Counted from the stretch's first letter, positions 25,200 through 34,697 are shown. The stretch: 37,416 nucleotides of DNA from DASXUG01 sp964620425 (GCA_964620425.1 CAZUGV010000016.1:1-37416), one strand, 5' to 3'. The notes: generated by a model from the sequence alone, not told the origin. Numbers and translations are program-made.

Positions 25200-25233
25200 A
25201 TATAAATTATAGCTGTGTAAATAGAAAGCTCGT

Positions 25234-25968
25234 ATGGAAATACCCGCAACTACGCCTAGCCTCATGCCACTATACAAACAAATCAAAGGCTTAATCACCG
25301 AAAGCCTAATTGCTGGCGAATGGCGTCCAGGCGATATGATTCCTAGTGAAATGGAGTTGGCGTCAAAGTTCAATGTCAGTCAAGGCACAGTTCGAAAAGC
25401 CGTTGACGAGCTTGCATCTCAAAGCATTTTGACGCGCCGCCAAGGCAAAGGTACCTTCGTTAGCGCTATTCTTGAAGACGACATTAAGATTCGCTTCTTA
25501 AACCTGAATGCTGATAATGGTGAGAAAGAGTCTACGCAACACCGCCTACTCAAATGCAACCTTGGCAAAGCTAATGAGGATATTGCTAACAAGCTAAGCA
25601 TTAAAGTCGGCGCAATTATTATCGACATAAGACGGCTACTCACTTTTGCAGGAAAACCGCTCATTTACGAACATATCATTGTGGATGCTGCTGCGTTTAA
25701 GGGGTTGAATGCTGCAAAAATAGAATCTCACAAAGGTTCTTTATATCGCATGTATGAAACTGAGTACAACGTACGCATGGTACGTGCCGAGGAAAAAATT
25801 AAGGCCGTGTTAGCTAGTGATGAAATTGCGAATTGCTTAGAAGTCTCAACCAGCACCCCCATGTTAAATGTGGAGCGCATTTCATACACCTATGGCGACA
25901 AGCCGATGGAGTTACGTTCTGGCTTTTATTTGACACATGACCACCATTACAGCAATCAGCTAGACTAG
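25234..25968 (+). CDS. GntR family regulator, HutC subfamily (UTRA domain)
   Basis: A 244-residue regulator: a winged helix-turn-helix at about 12-75 (PLYKQIKGLITESLIAGEW, then IPSEMELASKFNVSQGTVRKA and GKGTFV) and a UTRA ligand-binding domain at about 95-238. The gene is the first of the sdh operon; only three bases separate its stop from the sdhC start. Such regulators are commonly found at the head of betaproteobacterial sdh operons and probably sense a metabolite. Two palindromes in its own promoter region suggest autoregulation and control of succinate dehydrogenase. The ligand is unknown. Confidence 0.93.
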   Translation: MEIPATTPSLMPLYKQIKGLITESLIAGEWRPGDMIPSEMELASKFNVSQGTVRKAVDELASQSILTRRQGKGTFVSAILEDDIKIRFLNLNADNGEKESTQHRLLKCNLGKANEDIANKLSIKVGAIIIDIRRLLTFAGKPLIYEHIIVDAAAFKGLNAAKIESHKGSLYRMYETEYNVRMVRAEEKIKAVLASDEIANCLEVSTSTPMLNVERISYTYGDKPMELRSGFYLTHDHHYSNQLD

Positions 25969-25971
25969 AAA

Positions 25972-26427
25972 ATGCGGATAAGTGCTGGCAAACCTCAGCC
26001 TAGAAACACGAAACCCAACCTAAATCAAGCTGGCAATTTGCGTCGTAAAGCTGTGGTCACTAACCGCCCAAAAAACCTGAACCTTACTACGATAGGCTTA
26101 CCACTCCCAGCACTCATTTCTATTTTACACAGAGCAAGTGGTGTAATTTTATTTTTAGTGATTCCCTTGTTTATCTGGGCGCTAGAAACGTCTCTAGCTT
26201 CAGAAGATGGCTATCAATCTGTAAAAAACATCATGCAATGCTGGCTCGTTAAATTATGTTTACTAGGCATTGCTTGGGCTTACATGCATCACTTTTTTGC
26301 AGGCTTGCGCCATCTTGCGCATGATATGCACTGGTGGGAGGGCCTAGCGCAAGCAAGGGCGAGTAGCAAGCTGGTATTGGTTTTAAGCTTTAGCTGCACG
26401 ATTTTAGCCGGAGTAAAGCTATGGTAA
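25972..26427 (+). CDS. sdhC: Succinate dehydrogenase cytochrome b556 subunit
   Basis: A 151-residue membrane anchor with three helices. Conserved features are RPKNLNL at the N-terminal side, SILHRASG (quinone-site Ser/Arg region) and HHFFAGLRHLAHD, which contains the heme b histidine. As called from ATG 25972 it has about 27 residues ahead of the usual family start; a GTG at 26053 would give the normal length but has no good ribosome-binding site. Its 3' end overlaps sdhD by 7 bp. It anchors SdhAB and binds ubiquinone and heme with SdhD. Confidence 0.93.
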   Translation: MRISAGKPQPRNTKPNLNQAGNLRRKAVVTNRPKNLNLTTIGLPLPALISILHRASGVILFLVIPLFIWALETSLASEDGYQSVKNIMQCWLVKLCLLGIAWAYMHHFFAGLRHLAHDMHWWEGLAQARASSKLVLVLSFSCTILAGVKLW

Positions 26428-26777
26428 GCCCACAAAAAAAGCGACACGGGCATTCGCTATGGCTCATGCAGCGCTTTAGCGCGGTGGTCATGGTCATTTA
26501 CTCAATCATCGTTTTAATGATTTATCTCACCACGCCAATCAACAACTATACCGAATGGCAAACCCTGTTCAACGCTAGCATTTTAGGCTTAGCATGGTTA
26601 AAAATCTGTACTTTATTGTTTTTATTGAGCTTGTTTTTACACGCATGGATAGGCGTAAGTGATGTCTTGAGCGATTACATCACGCATTTAACAATACGCT
26701 TCATACTACAAAAAATGATGGAACTTGCCTTGTGTGGCTATACCCTCTGGAGCATACGGGTGTTGTGGGTAGCGTAA
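26421..26777 (+). CDS. sdhD: Succinate dehydrogenase hydrophobic membrane anchor
   Basis: A 118-residue three-helix protein, the second membrane anchor. H74-A-W-I-G with D85-Y86 twelve residues later matches the heme ligand and quinone-site Asp-Tyr pair of E. coli SdhD (H71, D82-Y83). The start overlaps sdhC. The length is typical. Confidence 0.93.
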   Translation: MVSPQKKRHGHSLWLMQRFSAVVMVIYSIIVLMIYLTTPINNYTEWQTLFNASILGLAWLKICTLLFLLSLFLHAWIGVSDVLSDYITHLTIRFILQKMMELALCGYTLWSIRVLWVA

Positions 26778-26819
26778 CTCAGGCAATTAAACAATTATCA
26801 AATAAAGGCACATAACTTT

Positions 26820-28583
26820 ATGACAATTCCTGTAGAACAATTTGATGCTGTCATTGTGGGAGGCGGAGGCGCAGGGTTACGCGCCGCTTTGCAACTGGCT
26901 GAATCTGGCTGCAAAGTCGCAGTGATTTCTAAAGTCTTCCCCACCCGCTCGCACACGGTCGCAGCGCAAGGCGGCATTGCTGCGGCTTTAGGCAATGTGG
27001 GCGAAGACAACTGGCATTGGCATATGTACGATACAGTCAAAGGTTCTGATTATTTGGGCGACCAAGATGCTATTGAGTTTATGTGTCGTAAAGCACCTGA
27101 AGCCATTTATGAGCTTGAACACTTTGGCATGCCGTTTGATCGGCTCGATAACGGCAAAATCTACCAGCGCCCATTTGGTGGCATGACGCAAAACTTTGGT
27201 GAATCCTCTCTCTCACGCACTTGTGCTTCAGCAGACCGCACTGGTCACGCCATGCTGCACACTCTCTATCAGCGCAACGTGCAAGCCAATACTGAATTTT
27301 TTGTCGAATGGTTTGCGCTAGATTTAATCCGCGATCAAGAAGGCACTGTACTAGGTGTTACTGTCATGGATATGGAAACTAGCGAACTGCTCATCTTGCA
27401 CGCAAAAACCACACTATTTGCCACGGGTGGCGCAGGACGCATCTTCCAAGCCAGTACCAATGCCTTTATTAACACAGGCGATGGCTTAGGCATGGCGTCT
27501 CGCGCAGGCATTCCGCTAGAAGACATGGAGTTTTGGCAATTCCACCCCACGGGCTTATACGGTGCTGGCGTGTTAATTACTGAGGGCGTGCGTGGCGAAG
27601 GTGGCTATTTGGTGAATAGCGAAGGCGAACGCTTTATGGAGCGCTACGCCCCAGTCGCCAAAGACCTCGCAGGGCGCGATGTGATAGCACGTGCCATTGC
27701 CACTGAAATTAAAGAAGGCCGTGGAGTAGGCAAACACAAAGATGCTGCCTACTTAAAACTAGACCATCTAGGCGAAGACATCATCAAAAACAAATTACCC
27801 GGCATCCGCCAAATCGCCATGACTTTCGCGCACGTTGACCCGATTAACGACCCTATCCCCGTCGTACCAACCGCACACTATATGATGGGTGGCATCCCCA
27901 CCAATATAGATGGGCAAGTCGTTGTACCAACGGCAGATGGCGGCGAAGCAACCGTTGCTGGCTTTTATGCCGTGGGCGAATGTGCTTGTGTATCTGTACA
28001 TGGCGCCAACCGTTTAGGCTCTAACTCGCTGCTCGATTTAGTCGTATTTGGCCGTGCGGCGGGCGACAAAATGATACAAGATATTAAACAAAACCCAACG
28101 CACAAGCCGTTACCAGCCGATGTGGGCGAGCAAACATTAGCGCGTTTAAACCGCATTAACACCCAACAAAATGGCGAAAGTGTGGCTGAAGTTGGCGCTG
28201 CCATGCGTAACGTAATGCACACCTACTGCAATGTGTTCCGCTTCCCCGACTTACTGCAAGAAGGCTTAGAAAAAATCCACGTAGTGGCAGAACGTGTCAA
28301 ACACACCCAAATTACAGATAAAAGCCAAGTATTTAACACTGCTCGTATTGAAGCGCTTGAGCTTGAAAACTTAATCGAATGCGCCAATGCCACCATGGTA
28401 GCCGCACACGCAAGGCTAGAAAGCCGAGGCGCACATTGCCGCTCTGATTTTCCCAAGCGTGATGACGAGCAATGGTTGAAACACTCACTTTATTACAAAC
28501 AAAATCACAAGCTAGCCTACAAACCAGTACGCTTACAACCGCTTACCGTGGATAGCTTTCCACTTAAAGCACGTGTGTATTAA
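26820..28583 (+). CDS. sdhA: Succinate dehydrogenase flavoprotein subunit
   Basis: A 587-residue flavoprotein that oxidises succinate to fumarate. The dinucleotide-binding motif GGGGAG (14-19), covalent FAD histidine H45 (RSHTVAAQGG), substrate-site segment FHPTG (about 240), catalytic arginine region AGRDVIARAI (about 283) and HGANRLGSNSLLDLVVFGRAAG are all present. The length is normal. It is third in the enzyme part of the operon, 42 bp after sdhD and 20 bp before sdhB. Confidence 0.98.
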   Translation: MTIPVEQFDAVIVGGGGAGLRAALQLAESGCKVAVISKVFPTRSHTVAAQGGIAAALGNVGEDNWHWHMYDTVKGSDYLGDQDAIEFMCRKAPEAIYELEHFGMPFDRLDNGKIYQRPFGGMTQNFGESSLSRTCASADRTGHAMLHTLYQRNVQANTEFFVEWFALDLIRDQEGTVLGVTVMDMETSELLILHAKTTLFATGGAGRIFQASTNAFINTGDGLGMASRAGIPLEDMEFWQFHPTGLYGAGVLITEGVRGEGGYLVNSEGERFMERYAPVAKDLAGRDVIARAIATEIKEGRGVGKHKDAAYLKLDHLGEDIIKNKLPGIRQIAMTFAHVDPINDPIPVVPTAHYMMGGIPTNIDGQVVVPTADGGEATVAGFYAVGECACVSVHGANRLGSNSLLDLVVFGRAAGDKMIQDIKQNPTHKPLPADVGEQTLARLNRINTQQNGESVAEVGAAMRNVMHTYCNVFRFPDLLQEGLEKIHVVAERVKHTQITDKSQVFNTARIEALELENLIECANATMVAAHARLESRGAHCRSDFPKRDDEQWLKHSLYYKQNHKLAYKPVRLQPLTVDSFPLKARVY

Positions 28584-28603
28584 ATTATTACGGAGCACCG
28601 ACT

Positions 28604-29299
28604 ATGCGTTTTTCAATCTACCGCTACAATCCAGACGTGGACAAAGAGCCACGCATGCAAGATTACGACATTGAATTAGAACCAGAAGACCGCATGCTGC
28701 TCGATGCCCTAGAGCGCATCAAAATGGTGGATGATAGCTTAGCTCTGCGCCGCTCTTGCCGTGAAGGGGTTTGCGGCTCAGATGCCATGAACATTAACGG
28801 TACTAACGGTTTAGCTTGTACTACAAAACTCGCGGATTTAACCGAGCCCATCACCCTGCGCCCAATGCCGGGCTTGCCTGTGATACGTGATTTAATTGTG
28901 GATATGACCCAGTTTTTTAACCAATACCACTCAGTACAACCCTACCTGATTAATCATGACCCAGTGCCAGCCACTGAACGCCTGCAATCCCCAGAAGACC
29001 GCGCCAAGCTCGATGGTCTATACGAATGTATTTTATGCGGCGCCTGCACTACATCATGCCCATCATTCTGGTGGAAACCCGATAAATTTGTCGGCCCAGC
29101 AGGTTTGTTACAAGCCTACCGCTTTATTGCCGATAGCCGCGATCAAGCCACCGAAGAACGCCTAACCGATTTAGACGACCCAGACCGCCTATTCCGCTGC
29201 CATAACATTATGAGCTGCGTAGCCGTCTGCCCCAAAGGCTTAGACCCCGCCAAAGCCATCGGCAAAATCAAAAGCGCCATTCTCAAAGGCAAATCTTAA
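28604..29299 (+). CDS. sdhB: Succinate dehydrogenase iron-sulfur subunit
   Basis: A 231-residue iron-sulfur subunit. [2Fe-2S] ligands C52, C57, D60, C72 (the third ligand is Asp, as in E. coli SdhB); [4Fe-4S] ligands C142, C145, C148, C209; [3Fe-4S] ligands C152, C199, C205. It carries electrons from SdhA FAD to the quinone site. GGAG lies upstream of ATG 28604. Confidence 0.98.
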   Translation: MRFSIYRYNPDVDKEPRMQDYDIELEPEDRMLLDALERIKMVDDSLALRRSCREGVCGSDAMNINGTNGLACTTKLADLTEPITLRPMPGLPVIRDLIVDMTQFFNQYHSVQPYLINHDPVPATERLQSPEDRAKLDGLYECILCGACTTSCPSFWWKPDKFVGPAGLLQAYRFIADSRDQATEERLTDLDDPDRLFRCHNIMSCVAVCPKGLDPAKAIGKIKSAILKGKS

Positions 29300-29302
29300 T
29301 TG

Positions 29303-29671
29303 ATGGAAAATGCATTAACAGACCAAGAAACGCAACTGCGCAGATTGCAATGGCGTTGCCGCAGAGGCATGCTTGAAATAGATTTACTGCTAGAAAAGTT
29401 TATCCGACTGCACTTTCAATATCCCAACTTTCAACAGCCCAACTCGCAACCATCTCAGTTTAAACAGCTAACTGATAATGAATTGGCTGCATTTAATCAG
29501 TTATTAGATTATCCAGATAACGAGCTATGGGCGATGATTGTAAATACAGAGTTATTAAGCGAAGCCTGTCAACGCTCGCCAGCCATGCAAATGACTGATG
29601 ATATGAAGCACATAGTATTTTTACTACAGAATATGCTAGAGACTCAGTTCGTTAAATCTATTGCGGGTTAG
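29303..29671 (+). CDS. sdhE: SDH flavinylation assembly factor SdhE
   Basis: A 122-residue small helical protein with the RGMLE motif (CRRGMLEID, about 16-24) that SdhE uses to promote covalent FAD attachment to SdhA, and YPDNELWAMI near residue 72. It is longer than E. coli SdhE (about 88 residues) through a Gln/Pro/Asn-rich insert (about 40-57). ATG at 29303 follows the sdhB stop by three bases; a TTG at 29300 is less likely. Its 3' end overlaps the convergent ATPase gene by 14 bp. Confidence 0.92.
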   Translation: MENALTDQETQLRRLQWRCRRGMLEIDLLLEKFIRLHFQYPNFQQPNSQPSQFKQLTDNELAAFNQLLDYPDNELWAMIVNTELLSEACQRSPAMQMTDDMKHIVFLLQNMLETQFVKSIAG

Positions 29672-30482
29672 AAAACACCCCAAACTCTGCCCTATCTCTT
29701 AATACCTCTTCAACTAAAGCCGCCTCCACCATTTCAGCACCAGTGGAAAAGCCATAAACTAATGCGGTATCCGATAGAATATTGATTGTTCTTGGAATGC
29801 CCTTGCTCGCCTCAGCGATTTTATCTGCCGCTGCAGATGTGAATAGAGGCGCATCACGACCTGCCACCCGAAGGCGATGTTGAATATATTTAAAAACCTC
29901 AAAAGAGCCCAACGGTGGAATGTAGAAATCTACAGACACGCGCTGATAGAATTGTCTTAGTTCAGGTTTTCGCAACAATTCACGTAACTCTGGCTGACCA
30001 ACCAAAATAATTTGCAATAGTTGATCTTTATCTGCATTGATATTTGAAAGCATACGTAACGACTCAATAGACGCCGCATTTAAGTTTTGTGCTTCGTCCA
30101 CAATTAACACTACGCGTTGTCCAGCAGCGTAGCTATTAATTAAAAACTGCTGAAATAAATCAAATAATGCAATTCTAGACATACCTTCATAAGGCTGTCC
30201 AAATGCAAGCATAATCCAACTCAACAGATCATCAATGTTTTGGTGTGTGTTGTAGACAATACCAACCTTTAAGTCTAAATCTATATTATTGAGTAGATGG
30301 CGAATTAAAGTAGTTTTGCCGCACCCTACTTCACCACAGATGACGGAAAAACCGGCTCGATTTTGTATTCCATATTCCAGCATAGCGTATGCCATGCTGT
30401 GTCTAATCCCAAAAAACAAAAAGTCGGGATCAGGTTGAATAGAAAACGGTTTTTCTTTTAACCCATAAAAGGCTTCGTACAT
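29658..30482 (-). CDS. XrtA/PEP-CTERM system-associated ATPase (ExeA-like)
   Basis: A 274-residue AAA-type ATPase. It starts MYEAFYGLKEKPFSIQPDPD, the hallmark of this family. Walker A is GEVGCGKT (50-57) and Walker B is VVLIVDEAQN (about 122-131). Length and sequence fit the ATPase regularly found with exosortase XrtA loci and related to ExeA/GspA. Its precise job is unknown; a role in EPS export or assembly is assumed from context. It follows the PrsT-type gene by 50 bp on the same strand. No exosortase gene is in the window. Confidence 0.88.
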   Translation of the reverse strand: MYEAFYGLKEKPFSIQPDPDFLFFGIRHSMAYAMLEYGIQNRAGFSVICGEVGCGKTTLIRHLLNNIDLDLKVGIVYNTHQNIDDLLSWIMLAFGQPYEGMSRIALFDLFQQFLINSYAAGQRVVLIVDEAQNLNAASIESLRMLSNINADKDQLLQIILVGQPELRELLRKPELRQFYQRVSVDFYIPPLGSFEVFKYIQHRLRVAGRDAPLFTSAAADKIAEASKGIPRTINILSDTALVYGFSTGAEMVEAALVEEVLRDRAEFGVFSNPQ

Positions 30483-30532
30483 TCTTATGCCACCTTAATT
30501 TATTGTTACTACCTTCAATACTATAAATTCTC

Positions 30533-32941
30533 TTACAACGATTTTAGAATATTACGCACTTCTTCTGCATGTTGATAAGGCTTATTTCCAGCTGTTTTCA
30601 AAGCAAGAGTAAACTGTTCTTTTGCTTTTTCTTTATTAAGTTGCGCTTGGTAAACCATGGCTAAATGATAGTGAAAGTCAGGCTCGTTAATGTTTTTTGC
30701 CACAATATCTTCCAACAACGTTTGGGCTTCATTATTCTTACCTAAACGATAACTAGCCCAAGCAAGAGTATCTTTAAATTGCACGACCTCAGTGAGCTTA
30801 ATTTTTTTAGCTAACGCATAAGCTTGCTCGAAACTGGCTTTGTCTTTTCGAGTATCAGACAGCAAACTGGCCAAGTTGTTAAGTACCACATCAGAATCAG
30901 AATGTGTTTTCAACAGAGACTCATAGACTTTAACGGCTTCTTCTGTTTTACCTGTCTTCTCTAATAACGATGCTTGATTCATGATCAAATCAAAGTCATT
31001 TGGTGATTGACTTAATCCACGTGCAATCACTGATTCAGCATCTTGAACTTTATTGTTATGCAAGTGAACACTGGACAATAAACGATAGCCTGCTAGATTA
31101 TCTGGAGCTTTTTCCACTAATGTTTTAAATAGTTGCTCAGCTTTACCATACTCAGATTCACGCATATACAACTGACCTTGAATCGCTAGTGCGTCTGCGT
31201 TATTAGGTGTTTTAGCCAAGATTGTGTTAAGAAATGCGTGTGCCTGTTGGCTTTGCCCTAAGCGCACAAAAGTTTGCATAAGTGTGTTCAAATTTTTCGC
31301 ATTAGGCTCTGTAGTATAAGCTTGTTTTAAGCTATCAATGGTTTGCGAGCTTCTTTTTCTGGCTTCGCTAATGGCCATTTCAATTTTACTTGCAGTTGCT
31401 GCTTGGTTGCCGCTAGCTTTAAATTTATTGCCAATGGCTTGTGCCGCGTCAAAATCACCTGCAAAAATCTTAACATCAGCCAACATTAACAATAATGAAG
31501 CGTCTGTAGGGTTGGCTTTAACAGCCTCGGTTAACACGCCATCTGCTCGCGCCAATTGATTGCGTTTAAGTAATGACTTAGCGAAAACAAGGGCATATGG
31601 CGGTGCAGATTTGCTTGCTTGAATGGCTTTCGTGTACTGTTCATCAGCTAAGTCTATCGAGTTTGATGCTTCATAAGCACTACCTAGCAACAATAAGGCG
31701 CGTGCAGAGTTTGGTGTACCTTTTAAAATTGTGCGTAAATCAGCAACTGCCGCATCAAAATTTTTATTCTCAATTGCTAAACTGGCTTTAATTAGTAGCG
31801 CCTGTTCGTTACTTTTATCAATCGCCAATACCTCATCCGCAAGTTTTTGTGCTTTGGTTTTATCGCCATTCGCCATTGCCATATTAGCTATCATGCCTTT
31901 GGCTTTTAAACCATCTGGGCTATCTTTAGCTTGATTGGTGATTTCTAGGAGCAGGTGTTCAGCTGCATCTTTATTTTGTTGCTGTTGATATAATTCGACG
32001 AGTACAAACTTTAAGCCGTAATTCGTTGGTTCTTTTGCTACAAGCGCCTCTAACGCCTTTTTGCCCTCTTCATCACCTTTGGTTGAAATTAAAAAACGTA
32101 TCAAGTCAACCTTGTGTTTAATTTCAGCTGGAAATTTATCTACTATCGCGCGCATCTGGGTTTCAGCTTTATCCATCAAATGATTTTTTATGTAAAAATC
32201 AACCAATGTGCGTTTGAAATCAAGGTTATCAGGGGATAGCTCAACTATTTTAGAGTAGGCTAAATCAGCACCTGAAACATCCGACATTTGCTCATAAACA
32301 TTGCCTTTAAGCGCCAAAAAGCTAATGTTTTTAGGCGCTTGCTTTAAGCCAGCATCAATATACTCCATTGCTTTTGCATTATCTTTAGCAGAGAAGCGCT
32401 CTAAAGCTAAAACAGATAAAGCTTCAATTTGATTTGGATTTTTGGCAAGTACTTTATTGGCAATCTCTACTGCATTTTTATTATCATTCTTTTTCAAAAG
32501 CACGATTGCTTTCAAAGCCAATCCATCAATATTCTGGGGGTCTATTGCCAATACTTTATCGCTTGCTTGAGAGGCCAAGTTTACCTCCCCTGCTCCAACG
32601 TACAAGCGCCCTAGCTTGTTTTGCGCTTCAATATTTTTAGGGTCAAGCTCTACCGCTTGCTTGTAATTTTCAAATGCGGCTTGAAAATCTTGATTTTTCT
32701 CTGCAATTTTTGCTAGCGCGAAAAAGACTTGAGGCATTGCCTTATTTAATTGAAGGGCATTTTGAAATTGCTTGACGGCTTCATTTGGATCTTTATCAAT
32801 AAGCGCCATTCCTTTTTCATAGTAATGGGTTGCTCTTTCAGCAGGTGGCGAACAAGCAGAAATTTGAAATGTTAACGCCAATATTGCTATGTTTCTAAAC
32901 AAGCCAAATGTATTTGGTTTTTTGTTATCATGAAAGAGCAT
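30533..32941 (-). CDS. prsT: PEP-CTERM system TPR-repeat lipoprotein PrsT
   Basis: An 802-residue protein with a lipoprotein signal (lipobox ISAC, C30) and tandem tetratricopeptide repeats over almost its whole length (YYEKGMALIDKDPNEAVKQF onward, many A/G/Y/P repeat positions). This matches the large TPR lipoproteins encoded in exosortase A / EPS loci. It probably acts as a periplasmic scaffold in EPS or PEP-CTERM protein export. AGGGA precedes ATG 32941. It is upstream of the associated ATPase. The 145-bp upstream gap holds tandem palindromes. Confidence 0.88.
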   Translation of the reverse strand: MLFHDNKKPNTFGLFRNIAILALTFQISACSPPAERATHYYEKGMALIDKDPNEAVKQFQNALQLNKAMPQVFFALAKIAEKNQDFQAAFENYKQAVELDPKNIEAQNKLGRLYVGAGEVNLASQASDKVLAIDPQNIDGLALKAIVLLKKNDNKNAVEIANKVLAKNPNQIEALSVLALERFSAKDNAKAMEYIDAGLKQAPKNISFLALKGNVYEQMSDVSGADLAYSKIVELSPDNLDFKRTLVDFYIKNHLMDKAETQMRAIVDKFPAEIKHKVDLIRFLISTKGDEEGKKALEALVAKEPTNYGLKFVLVELYQQQQNKDAAEHLLLEITNQAKDSPDGLKAKGMIANMAMANGDKTKAQKLADEVLAIDKSNEQALLIKASLAIENKNFDAAVADLRTILKGTPNSARALLLLGSAYEASNSIDLADEQYTKAIQASKSAPPYALVFAKSLLKRNQLARADGVLTEAVKANPTDASLLLMLADVKIFAGDFDAAQAIGNKFKASGNQAATASKIEMAISEARKRSSQTIDSLKQAYTTEPNAKNLNTLMQTFVRLGQSQQAHAFLNTILAKTPNNADALAIQGQLYMRESEYGKAEQLFKTLVEKAPDNLAGYRLLSSVHLHNNKVQDAESVIARGLSQSPNDFDLIMNQASLLEKTGKTEEAVKVYESLLKTHSDSDVVLNNLASLLSDTRKDKASFEQAYALAKKIKLTEVVQFKDTLAWASYRLGKNNEAQTLLEDIVAKNINEPDFHYHLAMVYQAQLNKEKAKEQFTLALKTAGNKPYQHAEEVRNILKSL

Positions 32942-33009
32942 TGAATTAATTTCCCTAATTAAATTAGACAGTTAAAAATAATTTTCGATACTTTACTAAA
33001 CGTCTCAGC

Positions 33010-33039
33010 ACTAAATTTTTTAGTACTAAACGTTTTAGT
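33010..33039. repeat. Two adjoining 15-bp palindromes upstream of prsT
   Basis: Two ACTAAA-N3-TTTAGT units stand back to back (33010-33024 and 33025-33039) without a gap, and a further half site ACTAAACGT lies at 32995-33003. The spacing of 15 bp and exact arms suggest a cooperative operator for an unidentified regulator of the prsT/ATPase genes. Confidence 0.6.
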
Positions 33040-33086
33040 GATTAATCTTGTTTACTTACGTTGTTGGGTAAATGTAGCCTGATGCT

Positions 33087-34076
33087 TCATTTATATTCGA
33101 TCAAAGCGCTACTTTTTTGGGTGACCAGCCCTTTTAAAAATTTAATTTGTCCTAAGAACTCAGGCAATTTACCCAGGACCAAATAAAAGGCCATACCTAA
33201 TGGGCGCTCCACATTGCTTTTCTTATAACTTAATCCAAGTCTGCATAGCTGCATTGAGTAGATTAAAAGAAAACCTAAGCTGATCAATGGGCATACAACC
33301 AAAAATCCAATCATCAGTAAGGGCAGTATACCACCCCATATAAATGCACGCCTAGACTCTGCCACCCAGTGTCGTTCAGGTGGGTGACCATGTAGGTCAA
33401 CACCTTGAGCAAAAGCATAACCTGTACGCATGCTGCGCTTCCACCACTGCGCAAAATGCAATATCGCCGCATCGTGTAACGTCATTTCTGCATCAATGCG
33501 CCAAATTTTCCAACCTGACGCTCTTAATCTTACACATAAATCAGGCTCTTCACCTGCAATTAATGTGGGGTTGTAACCGCCATGCGCAGCAAGTGGTGTT
33601 ACTCTAAACATCGCATCCCCACCACAGGCTTTGGCCTCTCCAATAGGGGTGTCCCACTCAACATCGCACATTTTGTTGAAAATTGAACGGTCAGGATAAC
33701 GCTCCCTGCGTCTGCCACATACGACAGCTACTTTTGAGTTTTGATCTAAAAAAGCAACTGCTTTATCTATCCATGTTGCGTTAACCTCACAATCGCCATC
33801 TACAAATTGCACATACTCCACTTGAGGATGAACTTCCAGTAAGCGTTTAAGACCCTCATTTCTAGCTCTTGCTGCAGTAAAGGGTTTGCTAATATCAAGC
33901 ATAACCACTTCAACACCTTTGCTTTTTGCCATCGTTACAGATTGATCGGTAGAGTTCGAATCCACATAAACAATTTGGTTCGACTGCAAAATTAATGAGT
34001 TCAGGCAGCTGACCAAGCGCTCACCTTCATTTCGGCCGATCACCACAACGCCTGTACGTACCTCTTTAGTGCTCAA
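33087..34076 (-). CDS. Glycosyltransferase family 2 protein
   Basis: A 329-residue GT-A-fold glycosyltransferase: TGVVVIGRNEGERL at the N-terminus, YVDSNSTDQS, the DxD-type motif FVDGDCE (about 92-98) and AGEEPDLCVRLR (acceptor/base region, about 174-185). Two hydrophobic helices (about 247-275) suggest membrane association. The start is TTG at 34076 with AAGGA about nine bases upstream; no ATG fits. It lies upstream of prsT on the same strand, so a role in exopolysaccharide synthesis is likely. The sugar donor is unknown. Confidence 0.88.
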   Translation of the reverse strand: MSTKEVRTGVVVIGRNEGERLVSCLNSLILQSNQIVYVDSNSTDQSVTMAKSKGVEVVMLDISKPFTAARARNEGLKRLLEVHPQVEYVQFVDGDCEVNATWIDKAVAFLDQNSKVAVVCGRRRERYPDRSIFNKMCDVEWDTPIGEAKACGGDAMFRVTPLAAHGGYNPTLIAGEEPDLCVRLRASGWKIWRIDAEMTLHDAAILHFAQWWKRSMRTGYAFAQGVDLHGHPPERHWVAESRRAFIWGGILPLLMIGFLVVCPLISLGFLLIYSMQLCRLGLSYKKSNVERPLGMAFYLVLGKLPEFLGQIKFLKGLVTQKSSALIEYK

Positions 34077-34697
34077 TATATGGTTTCCTTAGGTGGTTTT
34101 CTGTATCTGCAACTGGATATAGGCACTTAGAATGTTAAGCGTCTATCCATATTGTAGAGAATGATTGTCATAAACCTTGCTAACTTTTACAATTTTTGCA
34201 AATTTAGTCAATAAAACAACCGATGACTACAATCTTGTCATACTATATTTATTGATATTACCTTGGGGAATGATAAAACATCACTATAAAAAAGGGGGAA
34301 ACATGTGCTTTTCTTTAAATTAAGAAGGCAACCAACTTCCATATATTATCTTTCGTCGCAAAAAACTGCTCATTTTTAGAGTCTCATCCTATTTTCAGTT
34401 TTCAGTGCCTGAGCTATTTTACACCCCGCAAAACGAAGGCTGGAAGACAGCATTCAGTGAGGGGATAAATCCTGTGTCTTTAACATTACCGAGTCAACTT
34501 ATCTTATTGGTAGTCGCCCAAATAATTGGGGTTTCTAAATCTATCGAGCAAAAACAACCAGATAGTTGTGGTAACTTGCAACAATTAACACAACTACGCG
34601 CACCACTCATAAACAAAAAGTGTAAAAAACTTTTTTGTTTGTTTATGTTAGACTTACTACATAAGAAAGATATTTTATCCATTTTTTGGATAAAAGT
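34077..34697. other. 621-bp AT-rich intergenic region
   Basis: This region lies between the divergent glycosyltransferase and diguanylate cyclase genes. I see no convincing gene. An open frame from 34405 shows no recognisable protein pattern. An imperfect A/T-rich inverted repeat (CATAAACAAAAAG at about 34608, with a bulged CTTTTTTGTTTGTTTATG around 34630-34647) could be a terminator-like or regulatory hairpin before the diguanylate cyclase. I looked for a c-di-GMP riboswitch and did not find one. Confidence 0.4.

Noticed and set aside
34077..34697. c-di-GMP riboswitch before the diguanylate cyclase
   Set aside because: I could not find the conserved GEMM core or paired tetraloop elements.
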